From: Sipunculus nudus | Taxonomy: Eukaryota > Annelida > Sipuncula > Golfingiida > Sipunculidae | NCBI GenBank assembly: GCA_026874595.1 | Contig: CM049314.1 | Coordinates: forward strand, 2,691,318 to 2,755,317 | Direction of reading: 5' to 3' | Length of the DNA stretch: 64,000 bases | In this document: positions 9,933 through 22,699 of the stretch, piece after piece | How the letters are laid out: each line of letters begins with the position of its first letter | How positions within the stretch are numbered: the stretch's first letter is position 1 | Position numbers and translations under genes: made by a program | The notes under the pieces: model-generated | The model's input: the letters and a program-made list of their open reading frames with translations, nothing else | Told to the model about the DNA's origin: nothing | Database searches by the model: none

Positions 9933-12114
9933 TCAGGTGGGCTTGGCGTCATGCATGTTTTATTATCAGGTGGGCCTGGCGTCATGCATGTTTTATTATC
10001 AGGTGGGCCTGGCGTCATGCATGTTTTATTATCAGGTGGGCCTGGCCTCATGCATGTTTTATTATCAGGTGGGCCTGGCGTCATGCATTTTTATTATCAA
10101 TTGGGCCTGGCGTCATGCTTGTTTTATTATCAGGTGGGCCTGGCCTCATGCATGTTTTATTATCAGGTGGGCCTGGCGTCATGCATTTTTATTATCAATT
10201 GGGCCTGGTGTCATGCATGTTTTATTATCAGGTGGGCCTGGCCTCATGCATGTTTTATTATCATGTGGGCCTGGCGTCATGCATTTTTATTATCAACTGG
10301 GCCTGGCGTCATGCATGTTTTATTATCAGGTGGGCCTGGCCTCATGCATGTATTATCATCTGGTAGGCCTGGCGTCATGCATGTTTTATTATCAGGTGGC
10401 CCTTGCGTCATGCATGTTTTATTATCAGGTGGGCCTGGCGTCATGCATGTTTTATTATCAGGTGGGCCTGGCCTCATGCATGTTTTATTATCATGTGGGC
10501 CTGGCCTCATGCATTTTTATTATCAACTGGGCCTGGCGTCATGCATGTTTTATTATCATGTGGGCCTGGCGTCATGCATGTATTATCATCTGGTAGGCCT
10601 GGCGTCATGCATGTTTTATTATCAGGTGGGCCTGGCGTCATGCATGTTTTATTATCAGGTGGGCCTGGCGTCATGCATGTTTTATTATCAGGTGGGCCTG
10701 GCCTCATGCATGTTTTATTATCAGGTGGGCCTGGCGTCATGCATTTTTATTATCAATTGGGCCTGGCGTCATGCTTGTTTTATTATCAGGTGGGCCTGGC
10801 CTCATGCATGTTTTATTATCAGGTGGGCCTGGCGTCATGCATTTTTATTATCAATTGGGCCTGGCCTCATGCATGTTTTATTATCAGGTGGGCCTGGCGT
10901 CATGCATTTTTATTATCAATTGGGCCTGGCGTCATGCATGTTTTATTATCAGATAGGCCTGGCGTCATGCATGTTTTATTATCAGGTGGGCCTGGCCTCA
11001 TGCATCTTTTATTATCAGGTGGGCCTGGCGTCATGCATGTTTTATTATCAGGTAGGCCTGGCGTCATGCATTTTTATTATCAATTGGGCCTGGCGTCATG
11101 CATGTTTTATTATCAGATGGGCCTGGCGTCATGTGTGTTTTATTATCAGGTGGGCCTGGCCTAATGCATGTTTTATTATCAGGTGGGCCTGGCCTCATGC
11201 ATGTTTTATTATCAGGTGGGCCTGGCGTCATGCATTTTTATTATCAATTGGGCCTGGCGTCATACATGTTTTATTATGAGATGGGCCTGGTGTCATGCAT
11301 GTTTTATTATCAGGTGGGCCTGGCGTCATGCATTTTTATTATCAATTGGGCCTGGTGTCATGCATGTTTTATTATCAGGTGGGCCTGGCCTCATGCATGT
11401 TTTATTATCATGTGGGCCTGGCGTCATGCATCTTTATTATCAATTGGGCCTGGCATCATGCATGTTTTATTATCAGGGGGGCCTGGCGTCATGCATGTAT
11501 TATTATCTGGTAGGCCTGGCGTCATGCATGTTTTATTATCAGGTGGGCCTGGCCTCATGCATGTTTTATTATCAGGTGGGCCTGGCGTCATGCATTTTTA
11601 TTATCAATTGGGCCTGGCCTCATGCATGTTTTATTATCAGGTGGGCCTGGCGTCATGCATGTATTATTATCTGGTGGGCCTGGCCTCATGCATGTTTTGT
11701 TATCAGGTGGGCTTGGTCTCATGCATGTTTTATTATCATGTGGGCCTGGCGTCATGCATTTTTATTATCAATTGGGCCTGGCATCATGCATGTTTTATTA
11801 TCAGGGGGGCCTGGCGTCATGCATGTATTATTATCTGGTAGGCCTGGCGTCATGCATGTTTTATTATCAGGTGGGCCTGGCCTCATGCATGTTTTATTAT
11901 CAGGTGGGCCTGGCGTCAGGCATTTTTATTATCAATTGGGCCTGGCCTCATGCATGTTTTATTATCAGGTGGGCCTGGCGTCATGCATGTATTATTATCT
12001 GGTGGGCCTGGCCTCATGCATGTTTTGTTATCAGGTGGGCTTGGCGTCATGCATGTTTTATTATCAGGTGGACTTGGCGTCATGCATTTTTATTATCAGG
12101 CGGCCCTGGCGTCG
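9933..12114 (+). repeat. 33-bp minisatellite array, ~66 units
   Basis: The unit is 'aggtgggcctggcgtcatgc' plus 'atgttttattatc'. Variants include GGCCTCATGC for GGCGTCATGC, a 32-bp form with 'atttttattatcaattgggc', and a 'catctggtaggcc' form; the variants recur in a patterned order, giving higher-order units. Because 33 is a multiple of 3 and the unit lacks stops, long open frames cross the array, but the 32-bp units shift the frame repeatedly and no start context or splice structure supports translation. It occupies the middle of a LINE. Confidence 0.95.
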
Positions 12115-13080
12115 TTGGTAGAGACCTCTTTCCAATTGATTATTAACTTTCCGCCCCAGAAAGGAAACATCTTATGGTTGTTGTGAGCATGGATCATTTG
12201 GGCAGCGGCTTTTTTTTTAGTAGTTAGTCTTTTTAGACTAAGTCTTCAACAAGGAAAGCCTTGCGTCCTGCTGACTGGGGTTGCGTTTTGTTTATGCGTT
12301 TAAAGTAACCTGTTTCTTGACGGGCGGCTATGAAATTCAACAATGATATGTCTGTATGCATAAGCTTTAACTCTCCGAGTCCTGTGCGCGTTTTTCTGCG
12401 GCCTGAGTGTCACCGAGAATATGTATGGATACAATTTGTATACAATCTGAACCTTTGTCCTCTGGTACTACAATCAATCTCAAATATAATTCTCTGCTGT
12501 ATCTTTCTATGTCTATGATTTTTCTTCCATCAACTTGATTTGTCTTTTTTTCGCTGTTTTCTGCTTTCAGTCTATTTATTACTGATCTTAAACTGTTATT
12601 TTCTCCCCCTTTGCTTTCTTATGTTGCCTTCATTGTGGCTATGTCAGCTTGTGTATATTCCAGACTTTCAGTAATAGAGCTGATTTTAGTGACAATTCCT
12701 ATAGATGTAGTCTCCAAATTGTTGACATCTCTCCTAATGCCTTCAATACCCTAACGCATGGCGACTGTGAAGTTGCCTAATGTAACCTTAAATTCATTTT
12801 CTAAATGAAAGCATTTTGCTTTGATAATAGTGACAGTGGAGCCGCTTACCTGTGATGAGCTGGCATCATCCGTTTCTGTTGTTTTCTTCTGTTTTTTTTT
12901 TTTAATTTTCTGTATGGTTTTGATATATCAATCCATACTTGGTTGGGCAATGCTTTCAATGTCACTTCTGCTTTTGGACCTGGTCCTTATACACGAAGTT
13001 TTTGGCATATTACCCAGTGGACCGTTTGGCCTAACGGGAGCACATGAAATCATGACCGCTAATGCTGCCATCTTGACCGG
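12115..13080 (-). pseudogene. LINE ORF1-like coiled-coil/RNA-binding protein remnant
   Basis: On the minus strand, ATG (13071-13069) in AAGATGGCAGC opens a frame that reads through to about 12395 apart from in-frame stops, then continues in a similar register to 12115. It contains a Lys-rich stretch, a heptad-like region (LENEFKVTLGNF through SLRSVINRLKAENSEKK), then IDIERYSRELYLRLIVVPED and later IVEFHSRPSRNRLL. That order of coiled coil, 'D-x-E-x-x-SR-x-x-LR-x-x-x-VPE' and 'I-V-x-F-x-S' matches ORF1 proteins of L1/Tx1-type LINEs. At least four stops show it is dead. The end touches the 33-bp array. Confidence 0.6.
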
Positions 13081-13084
13081 AAGT

Positions 13085-14059
13085 CTATACCTTAAAGTTG
13101 GTTAAAAATCTGGGAGTTGTATTCAGTATTTCTCTTATTATAAGTTCCATGACTATATATTATAAACGTCACACTCTACCAGCAAACAATAAATGTTACT
13201 CTAAAGTTTAACGATAGTTATATTACTGGCCTCTGACTATGGGCTTGGTTGTTGCATGGGTACAACAATTTATCTGAAAAATAATATTTTTTTACATGAT
13301 TTATTTGAGATTGGAATTGTAGTTGATGAAAATTTGTGATCATACCGGTTCATGGTGCCGAATGCAGAATTATTGTTGATCGGTTTGTACCTCTGTCATG
13401 TGATTTAAAAGAAAATATATTGGCGCCGCCGTCTGGTGGTGCCTTTCATCATCGCTAGGAACACTAAACTGTCCAGGGAGTATTTATCACGTCCTGGGTA
13501 AGATCTGGATTTATGGTTAAGCCCTTTTGAACGGTTGGCAGAGGTGTGGAGTCTAGCTGTACTGTAACATGGACTTGTACGGTTACGCCTGTACACTGAG
13601 ACCATAAGACCAAAGAACGAGATGACGAGATGTTATGTTTATCCAGCTGTCATCAACTTCCCTGTACCAGAAATATAAGTGAACCCTTCATAAACAGTTG
13701 GCATTACAATGCTGCCAGGTCAATGACCGGTTTTGTAACCTGAATCACTGTTGGTATTCCTGGTCTTGCCGTGCACGTCGTGTCTGTTAGTATAGGTTCT
13801 TAGGGTCCTTATGGAGAGACATGTTACACTCTGTTACAAATTACAAGCATCAGTTGTTTAGTGAGGGTCAGGTGCTCACAAAAGCGTGAATGTAGGAGGT
13901 CATAGGTTTGGAAATTGGACGGAATAAGTTCGCTCCTCAATCGAAGGCTGATGCAAAGAAAGGAAAGCTAGGATACAGGTCGGGGACTTAAAGATTTGTA
14001 AACATCGGTTAAATTTGTCTCGATCAATAAAGATATTATTATTATATGAATAACTTTTA

Positions 14060-14111
<52 letters not shown>

Positions 14112-14465
14112 GGTGAAAAAAGATAGTTACCGTGGTAACCTATGTGACCTAAGTGTATAAATTATTTGACACAGGATCACTTAGCAGCGCTTTCTCTATT
14201 TGTCACATTCTATGACATCACTAAACATTTTTGTGAACACGCCGCTGTGTATGAGTGGGCGTGTGTGTTTGTGTGTTAGCGTGTGCTGCAGTCTGTGCAC
14301 TCAATATTCAGTACGTGTAGGTGATTAAAGCCGGACTATACCGGTCGGTACCGCTTGCTGAACAAATAGAAAATACAAAGAAACTAGAACACTCTCTGTT
14401 TAACTTAGTGAGGTCGCTGCCACACACCGATGGCTGAACCAGTTGTCCTGAAAGCAGGGCCTCCG
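13085..14465 (+). repeat. Duplicated segment, copy 1 (paired with 22.70-23.88 kb)
   Basis: Collinear matches with the later copy include 'ttaaaaatctgggagttgta', 'tgtaccagaaatataagtga', 'cccttcataaacagttggc', 'ttggcagaggtgtgg', an (ATT)n tract (14061-14111), 'acttagcagcgctttc', 'gtgattaaagccgg', 'accgcttgctgaa' and 'gatggctgaaccagttgtcc'. The copies differ by many substitutions and indels, so the duplication is not recent. Either this is a dispersed repeat or a promoter plus first exon that was copied. Confidence 0.65.
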
Positions 14466-14484
14466 AGAGAATATTTTTGGCCAG
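14430..14484 (+). CDS. Candidate first coding exon (18 residues), unrecognised
   Basis: ATG at 14430 opens MAEPVVLKAGPPREYFWP and runs to a CCAG/GTACAA donor at 14484, leaving phase 1. It sits at the 3' end of duplicated segment copy 1, where a first exon would be if that segment carries a promoter. In copy 2 the matching start codon is GTG (cggTGGctgaacgag), so that copy would not start here. No downstream exon was found. The call rests on position and the splice donor only. Confidence 0.2.
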
Positions 14485-14639
14485 GTACAAAAAAGTTTCT
14501 GGGACCCCTCTCTTCCCTCTTTTTTTTTAAACCAATAGAGTTAAACATATTTAATCAACTCTGTATTCAGTTTAAGTCCGAAGCTGTCTGTTCTGATGAA
14601 GCGGCACTAAAGAATGGACTGTAGGAGAGGGATGCACCG

Positions 14640-15278
14640 GAAGCATTATTGCATTTAAGGTATGTTGTATCGTCATGTATATACTGCACATATATACCAA
14701 GATAAAATGAAAAACAAGTCATATAGAGGTCTTATGAAAACATGAGAATGCACGACATATATCGTATATAATAACTTATTAGGTGTGATAAACTTGTTCA
14801 TTAATAAAACAGTTAAAATTGTAATAAAGACAAATTAAGAATTCACCCCGTTACATCAAAGCAAGCAAAGTACAAGAAGTTATCAACAACAATATACTTC
14901 CTAATAGCGACAAAACCAAGTGAAACTTTTGAAGAAGAAAAAGAAATTAGTAAAAAAAAAAAAAGGATATGGTTCAATTTTTTTCAGAAACCAGTGCTGG
15001 CGGGCGATGTTTTACCTATGTTATCCGATAAAAATGTCATATGATCAGGCAAAAGCAAGAAAATAACAGAACTGTTTTGTTAAACAGGCTAAAGCACTAC
15101 ATAACATAGGAAATGTTATCAAAATAGTGTTATTTATCTTCTTGTAAGATGAAAATAAAAAATGAAAATAAGAAACATACCATTTATTTGGACTAGCATG
15201 AACATATCAGAAATTAAATACTTTGATGGATCACCACGTGTCGCCGCATCCAAAGCGGGTGCAGATGCGTCAGATGAT
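14640..15278. other. AT-rich DNA, nothing recognised
   Basis: No coding region or repeat was recognised between the duplicated segment and the 244-bp tandem duplication. Confidence 0.4.
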
Positions 15279-15766
15279 CACATCTACGTTACAGCATGTA
15301 ATAACAGTTTGCTTGCTATTCAATAGATACACACGTATTCTCAAATGACAGCTGTTACATAAGAAGTAGAAGCTACATCGATGACTAATGTTATTCTGTG
15401 AAAACTTTGTTTTCTTTTTATGTACAATATTTCCTGTTTACATATATCGTGATGCATTATGTTCAATCAAACAGATCGACGCCACCGTCAAATTTTTATT
15501 AAGACATTCACCATGTATGATATCACATCTACGTTTCAGCATGTAATAACAGTTTGCTTGCTATTCAATAGATACACACGTATTCTCAAATGACAGCTGT
15601 TACATAAGAAGTAGAAGCTACATCGATGACTAATGTTATTCTGTGAAAACTTTGTTTTCTTTTTATGTACAATATTTCCTGTTTACATATATCGTGATGC
15701 ATTATGTTCAATCAAACAGATCGACGCCACCGTCAAATTTTTATTTAGACATTCACCATGTATGAT
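15279..15766 (+). repeat. Two-copy tandem duplication, 244-bp unit
   Basis: The unit beginning 'tcacatctacgtt' at 15279 is repeated from 15523 with only a few differences (for example gttacagc/gtttcagc and ttattaag/ttatttag). It ends 'caccatgtatgata'. High identity indicates a recent event or an assembly duplication. No coding content. Confidence 0.9.
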
Positions 15767-18000
15767 AACACAATTGAACTGCTTGGCTAAAATAAATATT
15801 TGACATTTGGCATCTCATACCTGGAACAACAATGAAAAGCTTTATCGTTCATGAACAGTTGATGGTCGATATTACGTGGATTATGCATATATAAGGACAA
15901 GGAATTTATGAACAAAATTGAAAGAAGCCTAGCTACTTAAAAAAATAAGGGTGAATAAGTATATGAATGTGGTCATTAGAATAAGTCTATTCACAAACTA
16001 ATTTAATTATCGAAATCAAGTAACATACAACATAAATTTGATATTGATGTTTGGGTTTATACTTGAAAGGAATAGCAATGGAATATATTTAAATGAAAAA
16101 ACGGAATAGACTTTTGGAACAACACAGTAAGCTAACAACGACCCTCCGAGTGCTTTGGGATCATTGCAAATAAATTTTAATTTTTGTTTTTTGTTTTTCT
16201 TCAATGGATGTGCGTCGTACTAAATGTCGGCCTGTTATATTTGTCTGGCCATTTTAATACACAAGTAACCCCCGTTTCCCAAACATCTGATATGTCTGCA
16301 GTTTCAAGCATTTTACTGTGCCGAAAGACTTTTCTGTCCCGCCCGTGCACTTTATACCCTAGGACCAAAACCTATATAAACTGGCCTATAACATAATACA
16401 AACTCAGACAAATGAGACAATTCAAACCTATTATTGTGTCCTGAGCCTCATTTTTCAATTATTTTCAGGTATCTCTGTATAGGAAATTCTTGACAGGTCC
16501 GGGCCCCTAAAGCCAAATCAGACCCCTCCTTATTTAAATCTGAATGAATATGCGCTTCGCAATAGACAATAAAATTTGAAATTAATTAAAACTGAATGAG
16601 ACTTCTGCATTACCAAGTATTTTATAGGACCCTTCAGGAAATTCCTCTCCTGTCCGGGCTCCTGTGGGCCCTTATAGGTTACTCCCGATAAAAAATTTCA
16701 TTACGCTCTTCTTAAATGTCAAAGAAGACTTTTTTTTCTTTTTCAACCTTTTTTCTTTTGTCCTATATAGGACACTCTCGGTCGACCTGGGCCCACTCCA
16801 GGCTATGCCCAGTTTCCCAGTCCTAATTTATATATTCAATAAAACTACAGTTTACATCAACATTCTGGACAGAACCAAACTGGAGACAAGAATACCCTAG
16901 CTTTGGGGTGTATATGTTCATTTAGATGTGATGCCATACTTGTTTCCATTGCACTGGACATTTTATTTGTGGACAAAGAGGTGGTAAACTTTACAATATT
17001 GATAGCATGCATAGCCTGTTTTCCTCAGGCGTGTCCTTCATCAATGCAATAATCTCTTTTATCTTTCCCATTCTTCAGATAAGAGAAATGTTCTTAGTGT
17101 GTCAGTATCTATATTTCCTGTGTCAAAACCTGCATAATATTATTATTATTAAACATTTTAATTAAATTCTCTAAAATAAATTAACAAAATTTAAGATGCT
17201 GAAAGGAGGTGTGCACAATTAGTACTGTAAAATAACAGGCAAGTATTGAGAATAAAAGAATATTTTTTATAGAATATGTATACGAGTTAACTAGATAATA
17301 CATGTGTAGTACGTATATGAGTATATAGCATTGTAGGCAGCACCAGTTCTAGAACGTCAAAAGTTTGGGCAGCTGAAAATATCGGCCGGCTGCCCAGACA
17401 CTTCCTTTTTTTAAATAGAAAGTTTGAAATTCTGTTTTTATAAAGAAGTGTATAACCTTTTGTTAGTGAAAACACAATTAGCTTATCATGAATATAATTT
17501 GCCTATGCTGTATCCGGTTCAATATTATATTTTTTTCTTGTGTGTGTCTTATTGCAATCTGCATCAATGAATGCTTACTATAGCTGGTGAAAACAAGTCT
17601 AGGTTAATTATACAAATGGTTTCATTGTTGTGAGATAAGATGTACATGTCACAATAACAATTAACAATTATCTGTTTCTTAATAGCAAACATATCTATTT
17701 ATCAATGTTTAAATCATAACAAGTGAGATGTTGCTAGGTAGCCTATTTAGCTGAGAACAGCTGTGTCCAGTACTCTAATGTTATTAGCACAAGTGGTCAC
17801 CATGCACCTGTATAACAGCTTGCCCCTGCTTGCCTTAACAAACGGCACATCCTGGGCAGTCATTTGACTGGACTGAATCTGTTAAGTATTTTTTGCTGAT
17901 ATGCTTCATGACCAAGTTGGTCAAAGAAAGTAATAGAAAGTAATATGTATTACTCTATTTCTTTTACTTCTGTTTCGATTACTATTGATGTAAAAGTTCC
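15767..18000. other. Unassigned AT-rich DNA
   Basis: No supported gene. Around 16490-16800 the words 'ggtccgggcccct', 'gtccgggctcctgtgggccc' and 'gacctgggcccactcc' recur at loose intervals of about 150 bp, a possible old degenerate tandem repeat. Confidence 0.35.
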
Positions 18001-19398
18001 TGTGGCAGGCCTAGTGGTGACCCTGTGGCAGGCCTAGTGGTGACCCTGTGGCAGGCCTAGAAATGACCCTGTGGCAGGCCTAGTGGTGACCCTGTGGCAG
18101 GCCTAGTGGTGACCCTGTGGCAGGCCTAGGGATGACCCTGTGGCAGGCCTAGTGGTGACCCTGTGGCAGGCCTAGTGGTGACCCTGTGGCAGGCCTAGTG
18201 GTGACCCTGTGGCAGGCCTAGTGGTGACCCTGTGGCAGGCCTAGCGGTGACCCAATGGCAGGCCTAGAGATGACCCTGTGGCAGGCCTAGTGGTGACCCT
18301 GTGGCAGGCCTAATGGTGACCATGTGGCAGGCCTAGTGGTGACCCTGTAGCAGGCCTAGAGGTGACCCTGTGGCAGGCCTAGAGGTGACCCTGTGGCAGG
18401 CCTAGTGGTAACCCTGTGGAAGGCCTAGTGGTGACCCTGTGGCAGGCCTAGTGGTGACCATGTGGCAGGCCTAGTGGTGACCCTGTGGCAGGCCTAGTGG
18501 TGACCCTGTGGCAGGCCCAGTGGTGACCCTGTGGCAGGCCTAGTGGTGACCCTGTGGCAGGCCTAGTGGTGACCCTGTGGCAGGCCTAGTGGTGACCCTG
18601 TGGCAGGCCTAGTGGCGACCCTGTGGCAGGCCTAGTGGTGACCCTGTGGCAGGCCTAGTGGCGACCCTGTGGCAGGCCTAGTGGTGACCCTGTGGCAGGC
18701 CTAGTGGCGACCCTGTGGCAGGCCTAGTGGTGACCCTGTGGCAGGCCTAGTGGCTTTGTGGCAGGCCTAGTGGTGACCCTGTGGCAGGCCTAGTGGTGAC
18801 CATGTGGCAGGCCTAGTGGATGACCCTGTTGCAGGCCTAGTGGTGACCATGTGGCAGGCCTAGTGGTGACCATGTAGCAGGCCTAGTGGTGACCATATGG
18901 CAGGCATAGTGGATGACCCTGTTGCAGGCCTAGTGGTGACCATGTGGCAGGCCTAGTGGTGACCATGTGGCAGGCCTAGTGGTGACCCTGTGGCAGGCCT
19001 AGTGGTGACCCTGTGGCAGGCCTAGTGGTGACCCTGTGGCAGGCCTTGTGGTGACCCTGTGGCAGGCCTAGTGGTGACCATGTGGCAGGCCTAGTGGTGA
19101 CCCTGTGGCAGGCCTAGTGGTGACCCTGTGGCAGGCCTAGTGGTGACCCTGTGGCAGGCCTAGTGGTGACCATGTGGCAGGCCTAGTGGTGACCCTGTGG
19201 CAGGCCTAATGGTGACCCTGTGGCAGGCCTAGTGGTGACCCTGTGGCAGGCCTAGTGGTGACCCTGTGGCAGGCATAGTGGTGACCCTGTGGCAGGCCTA
19301 GTGGTGACCCTGTGGCAGACCTAGTAGTGACCGTGTGCCAGGCCTAGTGGTGACCCTGTGGCAGGCCTAGTGGTGACCCGGTGGCGACCTAGTGGTGA
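18001..19398 (+). repeat. 23-bp minisatellite array, ~60 units
   Basis: The unit is 'aggcctagtggtgaccctgt' plus 'ggc' (23 bp), repeated about sixty times. Variants (gtgaccATgtgg, cctagAGgtgacc, gtggCgaccc, gtggATgaccctgtt) cluster in neighbouring units, as expected from local unequal exchange. All frames are interrupted by the TAG in CCTAGTGG in one frame and by shifts elsewhere. Not coding. Confidence 0.95.
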
Positions 19399-20706
19399 AA
19401 CAAACTTGTTACACAAAGCAACGGTTAAAGAGAAGGAGATTTGGAATGATATAAACCCGCTGTGTACAGAGAGTACGTTCATTACATTAATGTTTGGTAT
19501 TAATAAATAAATACATACATGCACTCATACTAATGCTAAAAACAAGTTTGAATGGATAATTAATGTTATACCTGTCCAAAGTGCAGTACGACGTTTACTG
19601 TTTTCGCAACACAAAACTGAGCAGCTATCCATATTGAACAAAACAGATGTCACTTGAAGACCGGCAAGCCGGGCCCGGCGGCAAGGTGATGGTGATATTT
19701 TGGACTAAGGTCACGACCTGAACCGGGTCAGGAAGGTCAGCTGGGGCCCCTCTGTTGAGATGAGGTATGGTTTACTCCGAGGGAAGTGTATTAACTGGAA
19801 ACGAATTGAAATTAACACCTAACGTAACAGATTATGTATAAACTGGTAACGGTTTAAATTTCTACATTCAAACGTGTGTGAAACATTTCTTGACATCATT
19901 TATTATAAAAAAAATAACATCGGTATATTGACGTTAGTTCCACTCAACCGCGGTCAGGTGATCCCTCTGTGGCCACGTCTCGGAAGTGTCTGCTTATTTG
20001 TCTCGAACTGTCGGAAACCATGCCAAGTGTGTCCTAAAGGGTATATTTCCCACATCTAAATTCGAAGAACATTTCCCCCAAGAACGATACCGCATTCTGT
20101 CATAAGCAACAGACACGCGGCAAATGCTAGGAATACAGGGGCGTATCCTGGATTTAGGCAAGGGGGGTGGGGGATCCAACCCATAAAACCTAAAAATGGT
20201 CCCCAGGTCCGGAAAAGGGGGGTCCAGGCCGCCATTTTTTTACACCCTTAAAATGTTGCTCCGACTGAAAAAAAGGGGAGGGGAGGGGGTCTGGTGATCC
20301 ACAGAAACTATAATTGATCACGACCGTGAGCTCCCAAGAACCAAGTGTTTACTGTGTCATCGTAACTGCAGTCAATGCTTTAATTATAACAGCAACAGCT
20401 GTCATTCTCCTGACCTCAGACTGGCCTGGTCCAGTTCACCAGACCACGGATCTACACATTGAATCTATTTATAGAAACCACTGCTATTGGGAGCGCCAAG
20501 TGAACGGCTCTTGAAGGACATTGTACCCATCTTTGCATCACTTTCGTTCCGTTGAAAGCCCATGCGTTATTATAAGGAATTGATGCAGCCATTTTGAAGC
20601 ATGACGTAGGCCTTAATGTTCACATGTATGGAATCCACATCTGTGAGTATGCTGTCGATTTTTAGAATTGAAGGCCACGAGACTACGTTTGTAACCCTTT
20701 ATATTT
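19399..20706. other. Unassigned DNA with one hAT-like end
   Basis: At about 20138-20160, 'caggggcgtatcctggattt' resembles the CAGGGGCGGATCC terminus of non-autonomous hAT elements. The revcomp of a similar terminus occurs at 34465-34492, but no partner end was found here. G-rich runs follow at 20161-20290. No gene is supported. Confidence 0.35.
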
Positions 20707-21595
20707 AGGAAGTGGCTAAACAGCCGGCAGTTTAGTTTGCAGGCTAAATAGCCGAAAGGGAAAATCACCTTGCCGGCAGTTTAGCCTGCGGTAACGGCAG
20801 TCTAGCCTACAGGCTAAACTGCCAGCACATGAATGTATGCTTTATTACAGAGTTTCAGTGTGATACTCAATACTTTCCATAAATATGTTGACAATGAGCT
20901 GACAATATAGTGCTGACTTACCAAACTGGATATTTTGCTGGTCTGCATGTAAGAATTACCAGTTGGTGTGGATTTTTCTTGCATCATATTACAACCCAAT
21001 AGGCTAAACATATTTAACTGGCGCAGGTGAAATATTGTTTGATTTCTTTGATCAAGTATCAAGCTGATCCTTGGACCATTTATCTGATATATCCGAGTTA
21101 TTTGTTTTCAAACACTAATTATTTTTTTTAACTCGCAATGCCATGGTGTATAAACATTCGTTGTGCTTCACAATTTACACACGGTACTTAAATCAAAGAA
21201 TCTGCATGTCCTTTGATATGACATAATTTGCCTAGTGTCTGTTTATAAGCATATAGATATAAGCAGCTTTCGTGCCAGTCAACTTCAGTTCAATTCCTAT
21301 ACTTCTATATAAAGCTGTACCCTGTATAACAAAATGTGCACTTTTAATAGCTATATACATACTTATTACATATGGACCAGCACTTTGGTATTCAGCACTA
21401 TATTGTCAGCTCATTGTCAAAATAAAAATGAAAAGAATTGTGTATCACACTGAAAATGAAATAGAGCATGCATTAATGTGCCGGCAGTTTAGCCTGTTAT
21501 GTAGGCTAAACTGCCGGGAAGGTGCAATTTCCCTGCCGGCTGTTTAGCCTGCGGGCTAAACTGCCTGCACGCTGCGGGCTGTTAAGTCACTTCCT
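20707..21595. mobile_element. ~0.89-kb fold-back element built from GGCAGTTTAGCC palindromes
   Basis: The outer ends are inverted: AGGAAGTGGCTAAACAGCC at 20707 and, on the minus strand from 21595, AGGAAGTGACTTAACAGCC. Inside both ends are repeated palindromic blocks GGCAGTTTAGCC...GGCTAAACTGCC. Further in, 'tcagtgtgatac' and 'gacaatgagctgacaatata' at 20855-20915 reappear inverted at 21395-21455, so each arm is about 250-300 bp around a ~350-bp centre. No transposase is seen; it is a non-autonomous fold-back/MITE. AT-rich flanks prevent a sure target-site call. Confidence 0.65.
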
Positions 21596-21855
21596 TATAT
21601 ATAATTAGCTTATATCAAGGAGAGTTTGGTTGTGTTTTTAAGATTGGGGATAGTTGTTCAACTTGGCAACGAGCAAATTGGTCAAAAAGGCCGTAATGAG
21701 TAATACCTATACGTTTTATATTCAAGATTTTTTTTATGATTTGTTTAATTATTTTTGCTATTCATGAAGTTTTTTTGGGTGTTAAATGCATGGTGAACAT
21801 TTATGTTTTATATTTGAAGATTTTGTATGAATGAAGAAATTTTGTGATTTTATAT

Positions 21856-22475
21856 TGTCACGGAACTTAACAAATAATTATAATTTATTCTTAAAACAAT
21901 CCTAATATTACAATACACTAAATCAATACAATTACACAGTATTACAATATAAATGTACAGTACCAGAGTGTACGGATCCTAGGCTTTCATTCAGGATACC
22001 ACCACTGTCGCAGCTAAACAAGAGTCCTTTAAAACCAATGATCCACGTATCTAGTAACAATCCAAAGTCAATTTGGAGACAGTCCATATTAAATCTGTAT
22101 TAAGTCCTTTAAATATCTGACACCACTGCAATTATCGGTAAGGTCCCGAAACTGACAAGAAGATAACACTCTGAGTGCTTGTTGTTTTTTTTACCTTTCT
22201 CTACCGGCTCTAAACACAGCCCCTAATTTATAGCTTCTCATCCGAACATTCTAGGAATAGATAATTCCCAAAGAACAATGCACACGCACATGAACAGACC
22301 TGAAACATCTAGAACAAAAAAGATTGCCGTGTCTCTACGCTGCAGACCCCACACGCGAGCTAGCGCCCAGCAAGCGAGGTTCCCATGGCAACGAACTATG
22401 CCTGAGCTACACGAATCAGAATGTCAACAGACAGATATAACATTCCTGTGCACAATAAAACAGACACCTGTAACA
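21856..22475. mobile_element. Solo LTR, copy 1 (TG...CA, ATAT target duplication)
   Basis: The sequence from TGTCACGGAAC to ACACCTGTAACA is flanked on both sides by ATAT (21852-21855 and 22476-22479), a 4-bp target-site duplication. Its left part ('aacaaataattataatttat', then 'acaatcctaatattacaata') matches the solo LTR at 47859-48580, and both share the 'acctgtaaca' terminus. Both ends are TG...CA on either strand, so the orientation of the parent element is not fixed. No internal retroviral-type genes adjoin it. Superfamily undetermined. Confidence 0.75.
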
Positions 22476-22699
22476 ATATACAATGCTAGTTTTTACAAAA
22501 AGATAGTTGCTTATGCATAAAACAATTGGTTTTTGATATCTTACAAACCTTTTCCATTTTCTGTGTGTTATGCATAGCGAAAAATTTATGATGTTCATGC
22601 ATTATTAAATTTTAGGCATGACAATATCATATTTAAAGGCCTGCCCCAAGGAGACACAACGCCTATACCGTGTTCCTGCATGGTATACACTGATTAACA

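Noticed and set aside
9853-12186. Long open frames (up to 442 codons) of repeated GLASCMFYYQV-type peptide
   Set aside because: They arise because the 33-bp repeat unit is a multiple of three without stops. Open frames occur in several phases and on both strands, and 32-bp units shift the frame; no gene structure supports translation.
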